Assembly (NCBI RefSeq): GCF_020080835.1
Contig: NC_058164.1
Location: 12,656,142 to 12,720,141 of the forward strand
DNA from: Cotesia glomerata
Taxonomy: Eukaryota; Arthropoda; Insecta; Hymenoptera; Braconidae
DNA: 64,000 bases
Direction of reading: 5' to 3'
Position 1 is the stretch's first letter. Every line of letters begins with the position of its first letter. Below are positions 25,915-35,826 of the stretch, one piece after another. The notes under the pieces were generated by a model. The model made no database searches. It saw only the letters and a program-made list of their open reading frames with translations, and was not told where the DNA came from. Position numbers and translations under genes: made by a program.

Positions 25915-26534
25915 TAATTTATCTGTGCAAATTTAGCACCTCATCCAAGGATTCGCGAAGTAAAAATGACCTTAATCGATAGGTCTACGTTAGGTCCGGA
26001 TAGGTCCACCAAAATTTTCGTTAGGTCCCTCATAGTTTTTTTACAAAAAATTTTTTTAATTTTTACTAAAAAAAAAAAAAAAAATAGCACCCCATTCTAT
26101 GAAAAGCTGGCTAATTTTATCAAAATCGCATTCTTTATCGTTAGGTCTGTATTGGTCTATGTTTTTTTTTTATATTAATGATTTTATTGTCGTTATTAAT
26201 AATTATAAATTAATTAAAATCTGCGCATGCGCACATCGCATCTAATACGACGCACAATTTAATGTATACCCGTTTTGATTTTTCAACTTTTAATAATTCA
26301 ATAGAAAAATATATTAATTCATGAACTGCTTTCAAAATGATTAATTAATAGCACTTAAATGAGCTTATACCTTTAAAAATGTCCATAGTTTGCAAGATAC
26401 AAGGTAATTTTTTATTTATTTACATTTTTTAAAATATAAACTCATCCTGATATAATACACTCATAAAGAGCTTCGATTTGAGTATCCACATGCAATTTTG
26501 ATATATTTTATATTGTTTACTGATAATATATTTA

Positions 26535-27320
26535 AACTAGCTGATACCCACCCGCTTCGCTGGGCATACAATAAAATTTTATGTTGTAACCTAGATGAAA
26601 AATATAAACAAAATGATTAATTTCAAAAAGATAATTAATATAAATTTTGAATTAGAGAAAAGTGATTGTTTATGATAACCGGTGTTAGCGAGTATTAAAT
26701 ATATGAGAAAAGTATTTTATTATTAATAATCAATCAATCAATGGGTCAGTTAGTCAGTAAATCTGTCATTAGACAGATTTCCGCATCACCCATGACGTAC
26801 TGTGTAGTGAGATGCGTTCCCATTATAATAATGTTATCCTAAACATTTAGTCTAGACCGGATAGGTCAAATGGTAGAGTAGCCGACATGTCACCGGAAGG
26901 TTCTGGGTTCGAATCCTGTCCGAAGCTATCTGAATTTTTCTCGCATATTCTGTAAACTCTTATTAAGAAGGTCCTTCCTATTTCTTTCTCAATCTCTTCC
27001 TCCTCCAATTATTCTGTTACGTGAATGTTGGAACGATTCACGTAATAATTATCCGTAACTCCTATTCTTTTCCGCTTCATAGTATTATTTAATTTTTAAA
27101 AATGTCAATAATTTTAATTTTAAAAAATGTTAATAATAAAATACTTTTCTCATATATTTAATACTCGCTAACACCGGTCATCACAAACAATCACTTTTCT
27201 CTAATTCAAAATTTATATTCATTATCTTTTGAAATTAACCATTTTGTTTATATTTTTCATCTAGGTTACACCATAAAAATTTATTGTATTCCTATCGAAG
27301 CGGGCGGGTATCAGCTAGTT
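26535..27320. mobile_element. 786 bp inverted-repeat element with AACTAGCTGATACCC ends
   Basis: Terminal arms of about 195 bp (26535-26730 and 27125-27320) are reverse complements. Both start AACTAGCTGATACCC followed by CCGCTTCG. No protein frame is present, so it is non-autonomous. The centre holds a tRNA-like segment. GC-rich ends of the CCCGCTTCGCTGGG type are common in insect repeats; I do not assign a superfamily. Confidence 0.8.
26862..26925 (+). other. tRNA-like segment with Pol III A and B boxes (possible SINE head)
   Basis: TAGGTCAAATGG (26862) resembles an A box and GGTTCGAATCC (26906-26916) is a perfect B box, 44 bp apart as in tRNA genes. The D arm and acceptor stems do not pair well, so this is not a functional tRNA gene. 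It is more likely a tRNA-derived SINE head or decayed tRNA captured in the inverted-repeat element. Confidence 0.5.
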
Positions 27321-27720
27321 ATTAATAAATTCATAACAAATTAAGTGGTATTAAAAATATATTTATTATTACTCATTTTATTAGAAATTATCTTAAATCG
27401 ACCGTTTTTTATAATAATTTAACGATATCGTTGTAAAATTTTAGAGAAGACGCATCAGACACAATTTACCATTTTAATTTTAATCATTAAAATCAGTATA
27501 ATCATTTAACAATATCAACTTGATAATATTTATGTTTAATTTATCTGTGTTATGATATAATCGAGTTCATCCTTCATGATTATTCCAATACATATAAGTT
27601 ATTTCAGTTATTAATGATTTAGCTATTCTTTCTTAAAAACGTATGATTATGAATTCCTACTGTCCCAACAGTCAATCGATAAAATTTAAAATCAATCATT
27701 TTGACAGTTATTATAGCAAC

Positions 27721-27855
27721 GGTAACCATGATAACGGTAACCATGGTAACGGCAACCATGGTAACGGTAACCATGGCAACGGTAACCACGGCAACGGTAA
27801 CCATAGCAACGGTAACCATGGCAACGATAACCATGACAATGGTAACCATGGCAAA
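27721..27855. repeat. 15-bp minisatellite, nine units
   Basis: Nine contiguous units of GGTAACCATGGCAAC with single-base variants, each containing CCATGG. The plus strand is open through it and would encode repeats of Asn-Gly-Asn-His-Gly, but the frame is bounded by the repeat itself and I do not call it a gene. Confidence 0.9.
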
Positions 27856-27990
27856 GGTTGATTAGCGTGGGTGGTTGTAGGGGGGTTGAGTTCGATAATT
27901 TACGGGTGCCACTGATGGTTTCTTAGATTAGAGGGTCAAAATGATATTTCTGCTCCCCAAAAAGAGAGATATAGGGAAGGGGAAAGTTTA

Positions 27991-28037
27991 TAGGGAGGGG
28001 GAGGAGGAGAAGAATGAGAGGGAGGGGAGGGGAGGGC
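27991..28037 (+). other. Homopurine G-rich tract, possible G-quadruplex
   Basis: Runs of three to five G separated by one or two A, including GGGAGGGGGAGG and GGAGGGGAGGGGAGGG, on the plus strand in otherwise AT-rich DNA. Confidence 0.6.
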
Positions 28038-28059
28038 ATATGTGATGGTAGACGAAAAA

Positions 28060-28215
28060 TTCATTTTGGCTAGGAATTGCGTAAAATCCGTTCTTAGTGA
28101 GCGACTACATCACGAATGGAGTAACTATGCTAAATTTCAAGTCAATCGGGCGAATAGTTTCGGAGATCTCGTGATGAGTGAGTGGTATTTCGCTTATATA
28201 TATATAGATAATATT
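28060..28215 (+). repeat. Dispersed-repeat tail with ATAGTTTCGGAGATCTCGTG
   Basis: The phrases CTAAATTTCAAGTCAATCGG, ATAGTTTCGGAGATCTCGTG and a terminal TATATATATATAGATA are typical of the ends of abundant insect interspersed repeats. It has no partner in this window and no coding content. An 86-codon frame here is not a gene. Confidence 0.45.
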
Positions 28216-28572
28216 TACGTTATTTTAATTTTTTTCTTATTTCGCCTAAAACGTCAACTGACATGTTTTGCCGACATATCAGTAGTAAAAATAATTATTT
28301 GAGTTTACAATGTTGAAACCTTTTATGCTACAGCTTGTAGACTCTGTTACTGCTTAATGAACAGTAATGATCTTATATAACATCATTACATATGTAAGTA
28401 GTTTAAAGTTAATGACCACGTGTTTTGGCTTATTTGTAACCAATAAATAAAATAATTAAGATTAAATAAAAAAATAATAAATATGTCAATAACGCCAAGA
28501 GTAGTGTAAGTATTTTTTATATATTAAATCAGTCAAAATTTTTTTCATATAAAGTTTATATTCGTTGATTAT

Positions 28573-28646
28573 TAGCGCTTAAGTATGGAATTAGCGGGAA
28601 GTTGCAGGGATGTCCTTTAGGGTCAACCGTTTTCCTAATTTTTTTG
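28573..28646 (+). repeat. GAGCTC-hairpin repeat, 3' end only (copy 10)
   Basis: Contains only the last ~74 bp, GCGCTTAAGTATGGAATTAG to GTCAACCGTTTTCCTAATTTTTTT. This shows that the 3' end can occur alone. Confidence 0.8.
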
Positions 28647-29428
28647 ATTAGATACAGATAGTAATACTAATCAAATCATTTCAATTTATATTTCATGCTT
28701 GGAAGAAGTGAGTTATTAGCCAAAAGTAAGCAAGCTGATACAAATTTGTATTAAAAAAAATGTTACCAATTTTAAAATTAAGTTAATAAAGTATCAAATT
28801 TTGAAAACTATAATTTTCTATTTTTTATTGGTTTTATTTGAATTCCTTACTCATTGATTGGCTATTTAGGTTAACGCGCGCGAAACACAGTCGATTCAAA
28901 TCTTCAATCATTAGAAAAATACGAAAACTAAATAAATTAATTAATTTTCTAATAATAATATAAGTATTTATTATTTTTATAATTAACTTGTCATATAAAC
29001 AAACTAATTACGAATAAAAAAAAATAAAACTGATCACATTTAGATAATAAAAAAATAAAGTATGACACGTTGGTTTTTGTTGATCAAATAATTATTCAAG
29101 TTTATATGACGAGGTAAAAAAATAAAAAATTTTATTTTTGTGATTATTTATAAAAGAAGCTAACAATTGAAAAAAATGCCTTTTTTAAAATCAAAAATAC
29201 GATCATTTGTATTGTATATATGACATGTTAAAATTTTTTTTTTTAAATTGAGAAAAAAAAGGTGGGCATCAACATATAATAACGCAATCATGAGGAGCAT
29301 ACTTTGAAATAATCTTAAGTTTATTTAGATTACCAGAATCCCATGTTAAAAAGTTTTTTGAATATAATTTTCATACGGTGAGTTAAAAAAAAATATAATT
29401 AAGGGCATACTTACTGGTATTTTTTTAG
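28647..29428. other. Spacer upstream of the RPF2 relic
   Basis: AT-rich. A possible first RPF2 exon lies just before it at 28482-28506 (ATG, then codons for Ser-Ile-Thr-Pro-Arg-Val-Val running into GTAAGT). A short stretch at 29326-29380 ending CATACGGTGAGT looks like an exon with a donor site, but its product is not recognisable. The second coding exon of RPF2 was not found. Confidence 0.3.
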
Positions 29429-30466
29429 TATAAGCTGAAAGCACCGGTTGGTTTAGTTCTGCAGAAAAAGCACGATGTACTTTCTTTCGAATGTATAACT
29501 CCAATTGAACAGTTTTGTAAAAAGTATAATGCTTATCAGTTTATGTTTGTTTCGAATAACAAAAACGCCCTCATAATCTTATAATGGATAGAACGTATGC
29601 ACTTTTAGATTTAATTGAAAATTACAAAGACTTAAATGAATTTAAAACGGATAAAATAATAGCTCAATTTAAACCGATGCTTGTGTTTAACGGAGATTTA
29701 TTTGAAAATAATGATTTGTACAGTAGTATTAAAAATAGATAGATAGATAGATTTATTCATGTGTAGTAGTGAAGACTACCTTTTACATTTTTTCATAAAT
29801 TCTCCTGGAATAAATATATATGTATATATAAGTACTACATTGTTTACACTGCTGTATTTATCACATATAAAAATATATCTTATGCTTTGTGCTGCTATTC
29901 TTATGTTCATCAGCTGCTTGAAGTTCTTCCCTCGAGGGACTTAACTGCCTCATTTTGTGATGCATTTCTTCCTTCTTGGACTTCCTTTGCTAATTTCTAG
30001 AATTTACCGAGGAATTGACAGATTTCATTGACTGGCTCTCCTCTGAGAGTCTGTCTTATAGTATTAAAAATATTTTAATTGATATGTTTCAACGAAAAGC
30101 CATTAATGATGTTAGGCTTTCAAGATTAGAACAGGTACTCAGCTTTACAGCTGTAGATGGCAAAATTTATTTAAAACATCATAAAGTGAGTCTATTGTTA
30201 TTGATTGCTGTTGGTTTATTTTTGAAAATAATTAATCTGTTGATTTTTTTTACAATTTTTTAGAGTTTCATTGAAGAAATCTCGTAGTAAAGTTCCCAAA
30301 TTCGAATTGGTGGAAATTAGACCGATCATGGATTTAATAGTTAGAAGAACAAAATTAACGTCTGATGACTTTGTAAAAGCGAACGCGTGGAAGGCCTAAA
30401 AGAAATCAAACCCAAAACGAAGAAAATATCAACTCTGACACTTTCTGTACGAAGTATGGTAGAATC
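29429..30466 (+). pseudogene. RPF2: RPF2-like ribosome-assembly factor, broken copy
   Basis: Fragments match the Brix-domain protein RPF2, which helps load the 5S RNP (with RRS1) onto the pre-60S ribosome in the nucleolus. An acceptor (TTTTTTTAG, ending 29428) opens an exon with APVGLVLQKKHDVLSF and TPIEQFCKKYNAYQFMF. After a frameshift at about 29580 come YALLDLIENY and QFKPMLVFNGDLFE. An inserted element (29738-30058) follows, then NILIDMFQRKAIND and LSFTAVDGKIYLKHHK. A GTGAGT...TTTTTTAG intron (30188-30263) precedes KVPKFELVEI and DLIVRRTKLTSDDF. The last recognisable piece, DTFCTKYGRI, is cut off by the palindrome at 30464. At least three frameshifts are present. The retained intron says this came from genomic duplication or is a decayed gene rather than an mRNA copy. 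Unless assembly errors created the shifts, it cannot make a full protein. Confidence 0.82.
29738..30058 (-). mobile_element. 321 bp LINE 3' end inserted in the RPF2 relic
   Basis: Flanked by a 14-bp duplication TAGTATTAAAAATA (29724-29737 and 30059-30072). It begins on the plus strand with four GATA units, i.e. a (TATC)n tail on the minus strand, as at the 3' ends of CR1/Jockey-type LINEs. The RPF2 reading frame continues correctly across the duplicated target, from DLYSSIKN into ILIDMFQR. It is too short to carry its own enzyme. Confidence 0.75.
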
Positions 30467-30966
30467 CGAACAAAACAGTTTCACTGTAAAAAATCGCGCC
30501 AAGTCCACGTTCATAAGACTATTAAGAAAAAATTTCTTATTTCTTTACAAAAAGATATAAAATAAAAAAATTCAAGTAACCGATATGATTGTATTTGATT
30601 TTCGGAAATTAAAAAAAATTTTATTGTAAATTTGAAAATTAAGAAAAAAATTTTGGAACGTATTTAGTGTGCGTGGTTGCAAAATATTTTACTTTTAATG
30701 AAATTCGTAAAATCTATTTACTAGGACTTTAAAAAAATTGAAATACACAATGACGCACACCAAGTACGTTCCAAAATTTTTTTTTTAATTTTCAAATTTA
30801 CAATAAAATTTTTTTTAATTTCCGAAAATCAAATACAATCAAATCGATTACTTGAATTTTTTTATTTTATATCTTTTTGTAAAGAAATAAGAAATTTTTT
30901 TTTCTTAATAGTCTTATGAACGTGAACTTGGCGCGATTTTACAGTGAAACTGTTTTTGTTCGGATT
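30464..30966. repeat. P module: 503 bp fold-back palindrome
   Basis: ATCCGAACAAAACAGTTTCA at the left end and TGTTTTTGTTCGGAT at the right. The arms, about 215 bp each, are nearly perfect complements around a centre containing ACTAGGACTTTAAAAAAATT. This is the longest and best preserved hairpin in the window. Confidence 0.88.
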
Positions 30967-31132
30967 TTAGTATTTTTTGTAATTATAATAAAAATTTACA
31001 ATTGGTACCAACTTAAATCTCGCGTTGGCTGCATTTTTTATAGCAAACTATCCTCTTGAAGGTACAGTTTATGTAAAAATAATTCCAGCGCACCCTGGCG
31101 AATGTAGATGCAAGCTGTGAAATGTATTTTTA

Positions 31133-32330
31133 CACGCTTTTTATATTAGCTTCACTTGTATGTCAGTTTGTCAGTTTGTCAGTTTGTCAGTTTGTCAGTT
31201 TGTCAGTATGTAACTCTCCTTCGCATAAAGAGACTACCATAATGATATTATTTAAATTTTGATTATTATCAACCTAGAACCCAGGTGATGACCTTCCTAG
31301 TCATCCTCTGATGACCATCCCGAAGTTATATCTCGAAACCAGGTGTTTTCCTCCGTAGGTTTTCATCGGGAATGGCACAGATAAACCCGTACATCAACCC
31401 GGAATCCTCTGATGACCATCCCGAAGTTATATTTCGAAACCAGGTGTTTTCCTCCGTAGGTTTTCATCGGGAATGGCACAGATAAACCCGTACATCAACC
31501 CGGAATCCTCTGATGACCATCCCGAAGTTATATTTCGAAACCAGGTGTTTTCCTCCGTAGGTTTTTTACACGCTTTATATTAGCTTCACTTGTATGTCAG
31601 TTTGTCAGTATGTCAGTAACTCTCCGTGGGTAATCTGCGCGCCTGCGGCCTTCCTTGGTTCTGGTAGCCGTTTCTCAGGCTCGCTCTCCGAAATCGAACT
31701 CTGATTCCCCGTATTTATAATATATTTATAAATAATTATTTTTTATTAGCTTCACTTGTATGTCAGTATGTCAGTATGTCAGTATGTAACTCTCCGTGGG
31801 TAATTTGCGCGCCTGAATATTTTTGATAATCAACAAATAATAGTTTAAAAAAACTAAAAAATCACGCTTTTATAAATAAACCAAACTAAAAAGTAAAAAT
31901 AAATAATAGTTCAAAAAAACTAAAAACACGCTTTTTATAGAAAACCAAACTAAAAAATAGAAAACAAATTTTAATCAATTTAAATTAAGAATAGTGTTAA
32001 AAATTTCAATAAATATAAATTAATAATAGTGTAAATAAAAAAAATGTATTTTATTTCAAAAAAAGCGTGGGGTGCTTTTTAAGATATTATCAAAATGATA
32101 ATCACTCTACTCATATCTGTCAATAAAATATTTATAACTATATTGACACCATGCACCCCACGCTTTTTTTAAAATAAAATACATTTTTTTTATTTACACT
32201 ATTATTAATTTATATTTATTGAAATTTTTAACACTATTCTTAATTTAAATTTATTAAAATTTATTTTCTATTTTTTAGTTTGGTTTTCTATAAAAAGCGT
32301 GTTTTTAGTTTTTTTAAACTATAATTTATT
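31133..32330 (+). repeat. Dispersed repeat with TGTCAGTT octamers and internal palindrome
   Basis: Starts TTTTTACACGCTTTTTATAT, continues TAGCTTCACTTGTATGTCAG, then about six TGTCAGTT units (31160-31208). The distal half is a long inverted repeat (arms about 31905-32090 and 32150-32330) around a 60-bp loop, with arm ends at AAAACACGCTTTTTATAG. A second copy, in the same orientation, lies at 50325-51062. No coding frame is present. Confidence 0.7.
31304..31562 (+). repeat. 101-bp tandem repeat, about 2.5 units
   Basis: The phrase TCCTCTGATGACCATCCCGA recurs at 31304, 31405 and 31506, exactly 101 bp apart. The units are almost identical. Absent from the related copy at 50325-51062, so it arose in this copy or was lost from the other. 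Confidence 0.85.
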
Positions 32331-32706
32331 TTAACTGTAGTTTCCCATCTATTGGAAGATTACCATGCATTCTCGAATTATTTAGTCTGTGGCATGTCAC
32401 TTTTTACATAGAAAAAAAGTCAGGATCGAAATTTTTGAGCTTGCTATAGTTTGTGCTGATAAAATTTAATAATTTCAAGTAGATTAATTATTATAATTGA
32501 ATATAATTAATTAATATCAGTAAAATAAAGCATTAATTACTGTTATAATATAAAATTTAGGAACAAGAAGTACCGTAGAATTAAATAAAATTTTGCAACC
32601 TCAAAATACCGTTCTGCTTACAGTAAACACAGTCGGTAGTCTGGCGCTTCGTTTACAACGGATTTGAACGGAACTTGGCGCCAGATTCTACCGAATCTGT
32701 GGATTC

Positions 32707-33582
32707 ATCTTGGAGTTCTAAAACTTGATAAAATACGAACAAGAAACATGAATGGTCTAAAAAAACAAGAATTCCGAAGGAACAAATCACCAAAATAAAA
32801 AAACAAAACTTGTAGAGGATAATCAAGACAACTGATAAATATTGGGAAAAATTCATTATATATTTCGTTTTTTTAATGAAAAAGTTTTGTAATTACATTT
32901 TATTTCATTTAATCTTTTACAAAAGTCCAAATAGAAGTTTGTTTAATCCTAAATCATTAAAAATTAAATATAGTCATTAGTATTCAAGTACAAATATTTT
33001 CTAAATTATCTTTATTTTAACACCATGGGCTTCTCTATTTTTTTTAACTTCATCATATGCATCTAATCACTCTTTATTCTTAAGACTCTGGTTGAGACTT
33101 ATTTCGTACAATAGTTCTAAACCTAGCTAATGTTTTATTTGTACATACTTTCAGGATCAATTACTCAAAGACAATAATAAAATCAATTGTTATGAAATAA
33201 TTCTTGAAAAAAGTAGTTTTTATTTGGAGTAAAACAAACACGGAATCGCCATCGAAACTTGTATTTATGCATATGTATATATTTCGTTCCATGAGCGCAT
33301 GCGTAAGGAGCTTATTAAGGCGCACGTGCATCTGCCTTACATTATGTTAATCACCATTTCAAATCATAATAATTAATTTTAATTAATTAAAAATAAATAA
33401 GTAGAATTAATTAATATCTTGCATAGAAACTGAATGAGTAAGAAGTAAGTAATTCATTGAAAGCAAATATCATAAGAAAAGTTCAATGCTTCTCAAATAA
33501 ATCGAGAAAAAACTATTTGTATATTTTATTGTTAATCATTAATTAATATTATCAGCAAATACAGATGTTAGTTGAGTAATTA
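32707..33582. other. No recognisable feature
   Basis: AT-rich spacer. Short frames on both strands show no motif. The phrase CATGCGTAAGGAGCTTATTA at about 33298 is locally GC-richer, but no gene is visible. Confidence 0.45.
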
Positions 33583-35028
33583 TTGAATTATTAAAAGTCT
33601 AAAAATCAAAACGGTTATACTTTGAATTTCCCGTCGCATTAGATGCATTGTGCGCATGCGCGGATTTTAATTAATTTATAATTATTAATAACGACAATAA
33701 AATCATTAATATAAAAAAAAAACATAGACCAATACAGACCTAACGATAAAGAATGCGACTTTGATAAAATTAGCCAGCTTTTCATAGAATGAGGTGCTAT
33801 TTTTTTTTTTTTTTTAGTAAAAATTAAAAAAATTTTTTGTAAAAAAACTATGAGGGACCTAACGAAAATTTTGGTGGACCTATCCGGACCTAACGTAGAC
33901 CTATCGATTAAGGTCATTTTTACTTCGCGAATCCTTGGATGAGGTGCTAAATTTGCACAGGTTAATAATTTTCTTTTCTCTGTTAAAAATCGGTTTTCTA
34001 TTTGAGAATCATGATCATATGATTTTTTCATGTTTTGGACTCGTAAGAATTAGGAAAAAAATCATCATTAATCAATTCCGAATTTTACTATAAAAATAAA
34101 AATAATTTTGAAAAAACAGGTTTTTTTGAAATTCTCGAATACCGTTTGAGATAAAGAGCTAAAAATTGGTGTGAATTATTTTCATTCGATACCAAATCGA
34201 CCCCCTAAGTATGAGTCAAAAAAGCCATGGGGGCAGAATTTCCATATTAATCCGGCTATGCCCTATTTCTTTTTAAATGTAGGTTTCAGAAAAAAATAAA
34301 AAAAAATATTTCGGAAGTCACGATATATGAAATATTTCAGTTTTTTCAATAAAACCGTCATTTTTTCGAACTCTGCCCCTTCGATTCTCAATTTTTTTTT
34401 CTCAAAAAAAACTAAGACAGTATTTAACCCCGCGATAGAAATTTGATATTTCAAATCCACCGTCACGCGTGAAAAACAAAACTAAAAAATTGAAATTAAT
34501 AACACTACACGTTATTAAAATATTTCGAGCTGTCAAAAATAAATTAAATCCCTGATAATGCAATTTATAGTTGAATTCATCCAATTTTATTTTACTACTA
34601 AGCTTTTAAAAACAATCCAAAAAAACTTCAGCGCAAAGTCGAAAAAAATAAGCCACATTTAGATATTTTTTTATTTCCAATTGAAAAAAAAAGAATAGAA
34701 TGGAAAGTCACAAAATGGCACAAAATTGGAATAGCGGGGTTAAAAACTGTCTAAGTTGAAGTTTTCTTTTGAGACAAAAAAATTGAGAATCGAAGGGGTC
34801 AAACTTCGAAAAAATGACGGTTTTATTGAAAAAACTGAAATATTTCATATATCGTGACTTCTGAAAAATTTTTTGTTTTTCAAAAATTCGTAACTTTTTT
34901 TGGGTTGGGTAAAAAAATCTGGAAAAATTCAGAACAATGTCTTTGATAGAATAGAAAATAATAAAAAAGTTTCAGCAAAATCGAAGGGGGTCGAGTCAAA
35001 ACCTCGATGATTTGGCATGGAATGCCCC
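33583..35028 (-). repeat. Long dispersed repeat, copy 2 (inverted relative to copy 1)
   Basis: Mirror image of 22249-26311 without the DDE transposon. It preserves the empty transposon site at about 33960-33985. It carries instead its own insert at about 34265-34880 with ~110-bp inverted arms (CACGATATATGAAATATTTC in one arm, its complement in the other). That insert is absent from copy 1. The outer end is GATTTGGCATGGAATGCCCC. Confidence 0.75.
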
Positions 35029-35826
35029 ATATATAATTAGATCTGATAACACCTAGCTGTAATAACCCCATATATAATCATATACAGAGTGTCCCAAAAG
35101 TCACGGACGTCACTGTAGCATCTGATGAAAAAAATAATTCTGAGACGAAAAGTCCTCAGCCATTTTTCAATTAACCGCATAAATAATTAATTATTAATTA
35201 AAAATAACGTCTCTTTATTTGTTAGAGAGAGAGCGCCAGTGTCCAGTAAAGTATGTGCCAAACAAAGACACAATTCACTATATGACTAACTAGTTTCTAT
35301 AGCTAACGTAGTCACACATATTTACTTATACATTCACACGTACAAGCGTCTTCGTTGGAACACATTTGAATTGACACTAGCGCTCTCTCTCTCTCTAACG
35401 CATAAAAGGACGTTATTTTAATTAATAATTAATTATCTATGCGTCTGATTAAATAATGGCTAAGGACTTTTCGTCTCAGAATTATTTTGTTTATCAGATG
35501 CTACAATGGCGTCCGTTACTTCTAGGACACTCTGTATAAGTCTGTATATGATAAGATCTGATTATATATAAGTCTATATTCGATCATATCTGACTATATA
35601 TAAATCTATTTATAATTAAATATTATCATACCTGGCTGTTATAACCCCATATATAACCATTTATAAGTCTATATATAATTAGATATAATCATACCTGGCT
35701 GTTATAAATCCATATATAATCATGTTTAAGCCTATATATGATCAGATCTGATTAGATATAAGTCTACATATAATTAGATATGATCGTACCTGGCTGTTAT
35801 TTAATAATCATATATGAATCTATATA
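35029..35826. repeat. AT-rich minisatellite, right flank
   Basis: Same units as 21955-22248. CTGGCTGTTATAA recurs at 35632, 35695 and 35790 (63 and 95 bp apart). It is interrupted by the MITE at 35085-35534. Confidence 0.7.
35085..35534. mobile_element. 450 bp Tc1/mariner-like MITE
   Basis: The ends CAGAGTGTCCCAAAAGT and (reverse complement) CAGAGTGTCCTAGAAGT are followed by complementary arms of about 90 bp containing AATTCTGAGACGAAAAGTCC. It is flanked by TA on both sides (35083-35084 and 35535-35536). The centre carries paired GAGAGAGAGCGCCAGTGTC and GACACTAGCGCTCTCTC. It encodes nothing and would depend on a transposase from elsewhere. Confidence 0.85.

Larger units (their letters stand above)
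22249..26311 (+). repeat. Long dispersed repeat, copy 1, interrupted by a transposon
   Basis: The outer end is GGGCATTCCATGCCAAATC and the inner end is about TTTTAATAATTCAATAG. It is the mirror image of 33583-35028. The two parts outside the transposon (22249-22762 and 25915-26311) together match the other copy, including the odd TAGGTCTACGTTAGGTCCGG and GCGCATGCGCACA segments. No coding function is seen. Confidence 0.75.
30464..32706 (+). repeat. Composite dispersed repeat, P-Z-Y order, with an inserted repeat
   Basis: P lies at 30464-30966, Z at 30967-31125 and Y at 32340-32706. Z and Y are separated by an inserted repeat (31133-32330). It is the mirror image of 15640-16507, where Z and Y are much closer together. 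Y includes the TACAACGGATTTGAACGG and TTCTACCGAATCTGTGG segments shared with the other copies. Confidence 0.65.

Noticed and set aside
26862..26925. Functional tRNA gene
   Set aside because: The A and B boxes are fine, but the acceptor and D stems do not pair.
27643..27861. Asn-Gly-Asn-His-Gly repeat protein
   Set aside because: The frame is the 15-bp minisatellite itself, is open on both strands because 15 is a multiple of three, and has no conserved flank.
31160..31208. CRISPR-like short regular repeats
   Set aside because: TGTCAGTT units are contiguous octamers without unique spacers, and the DNA is clearly eukaryotic.
21955..35826. Polydnavirus or Polinton-like giant element bounded by the inverted repeats
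   Set aside because: No viral capsid, integrase, polymerase or packaging gene between the repeats; the interior is MITEs and the RPF2 relic.
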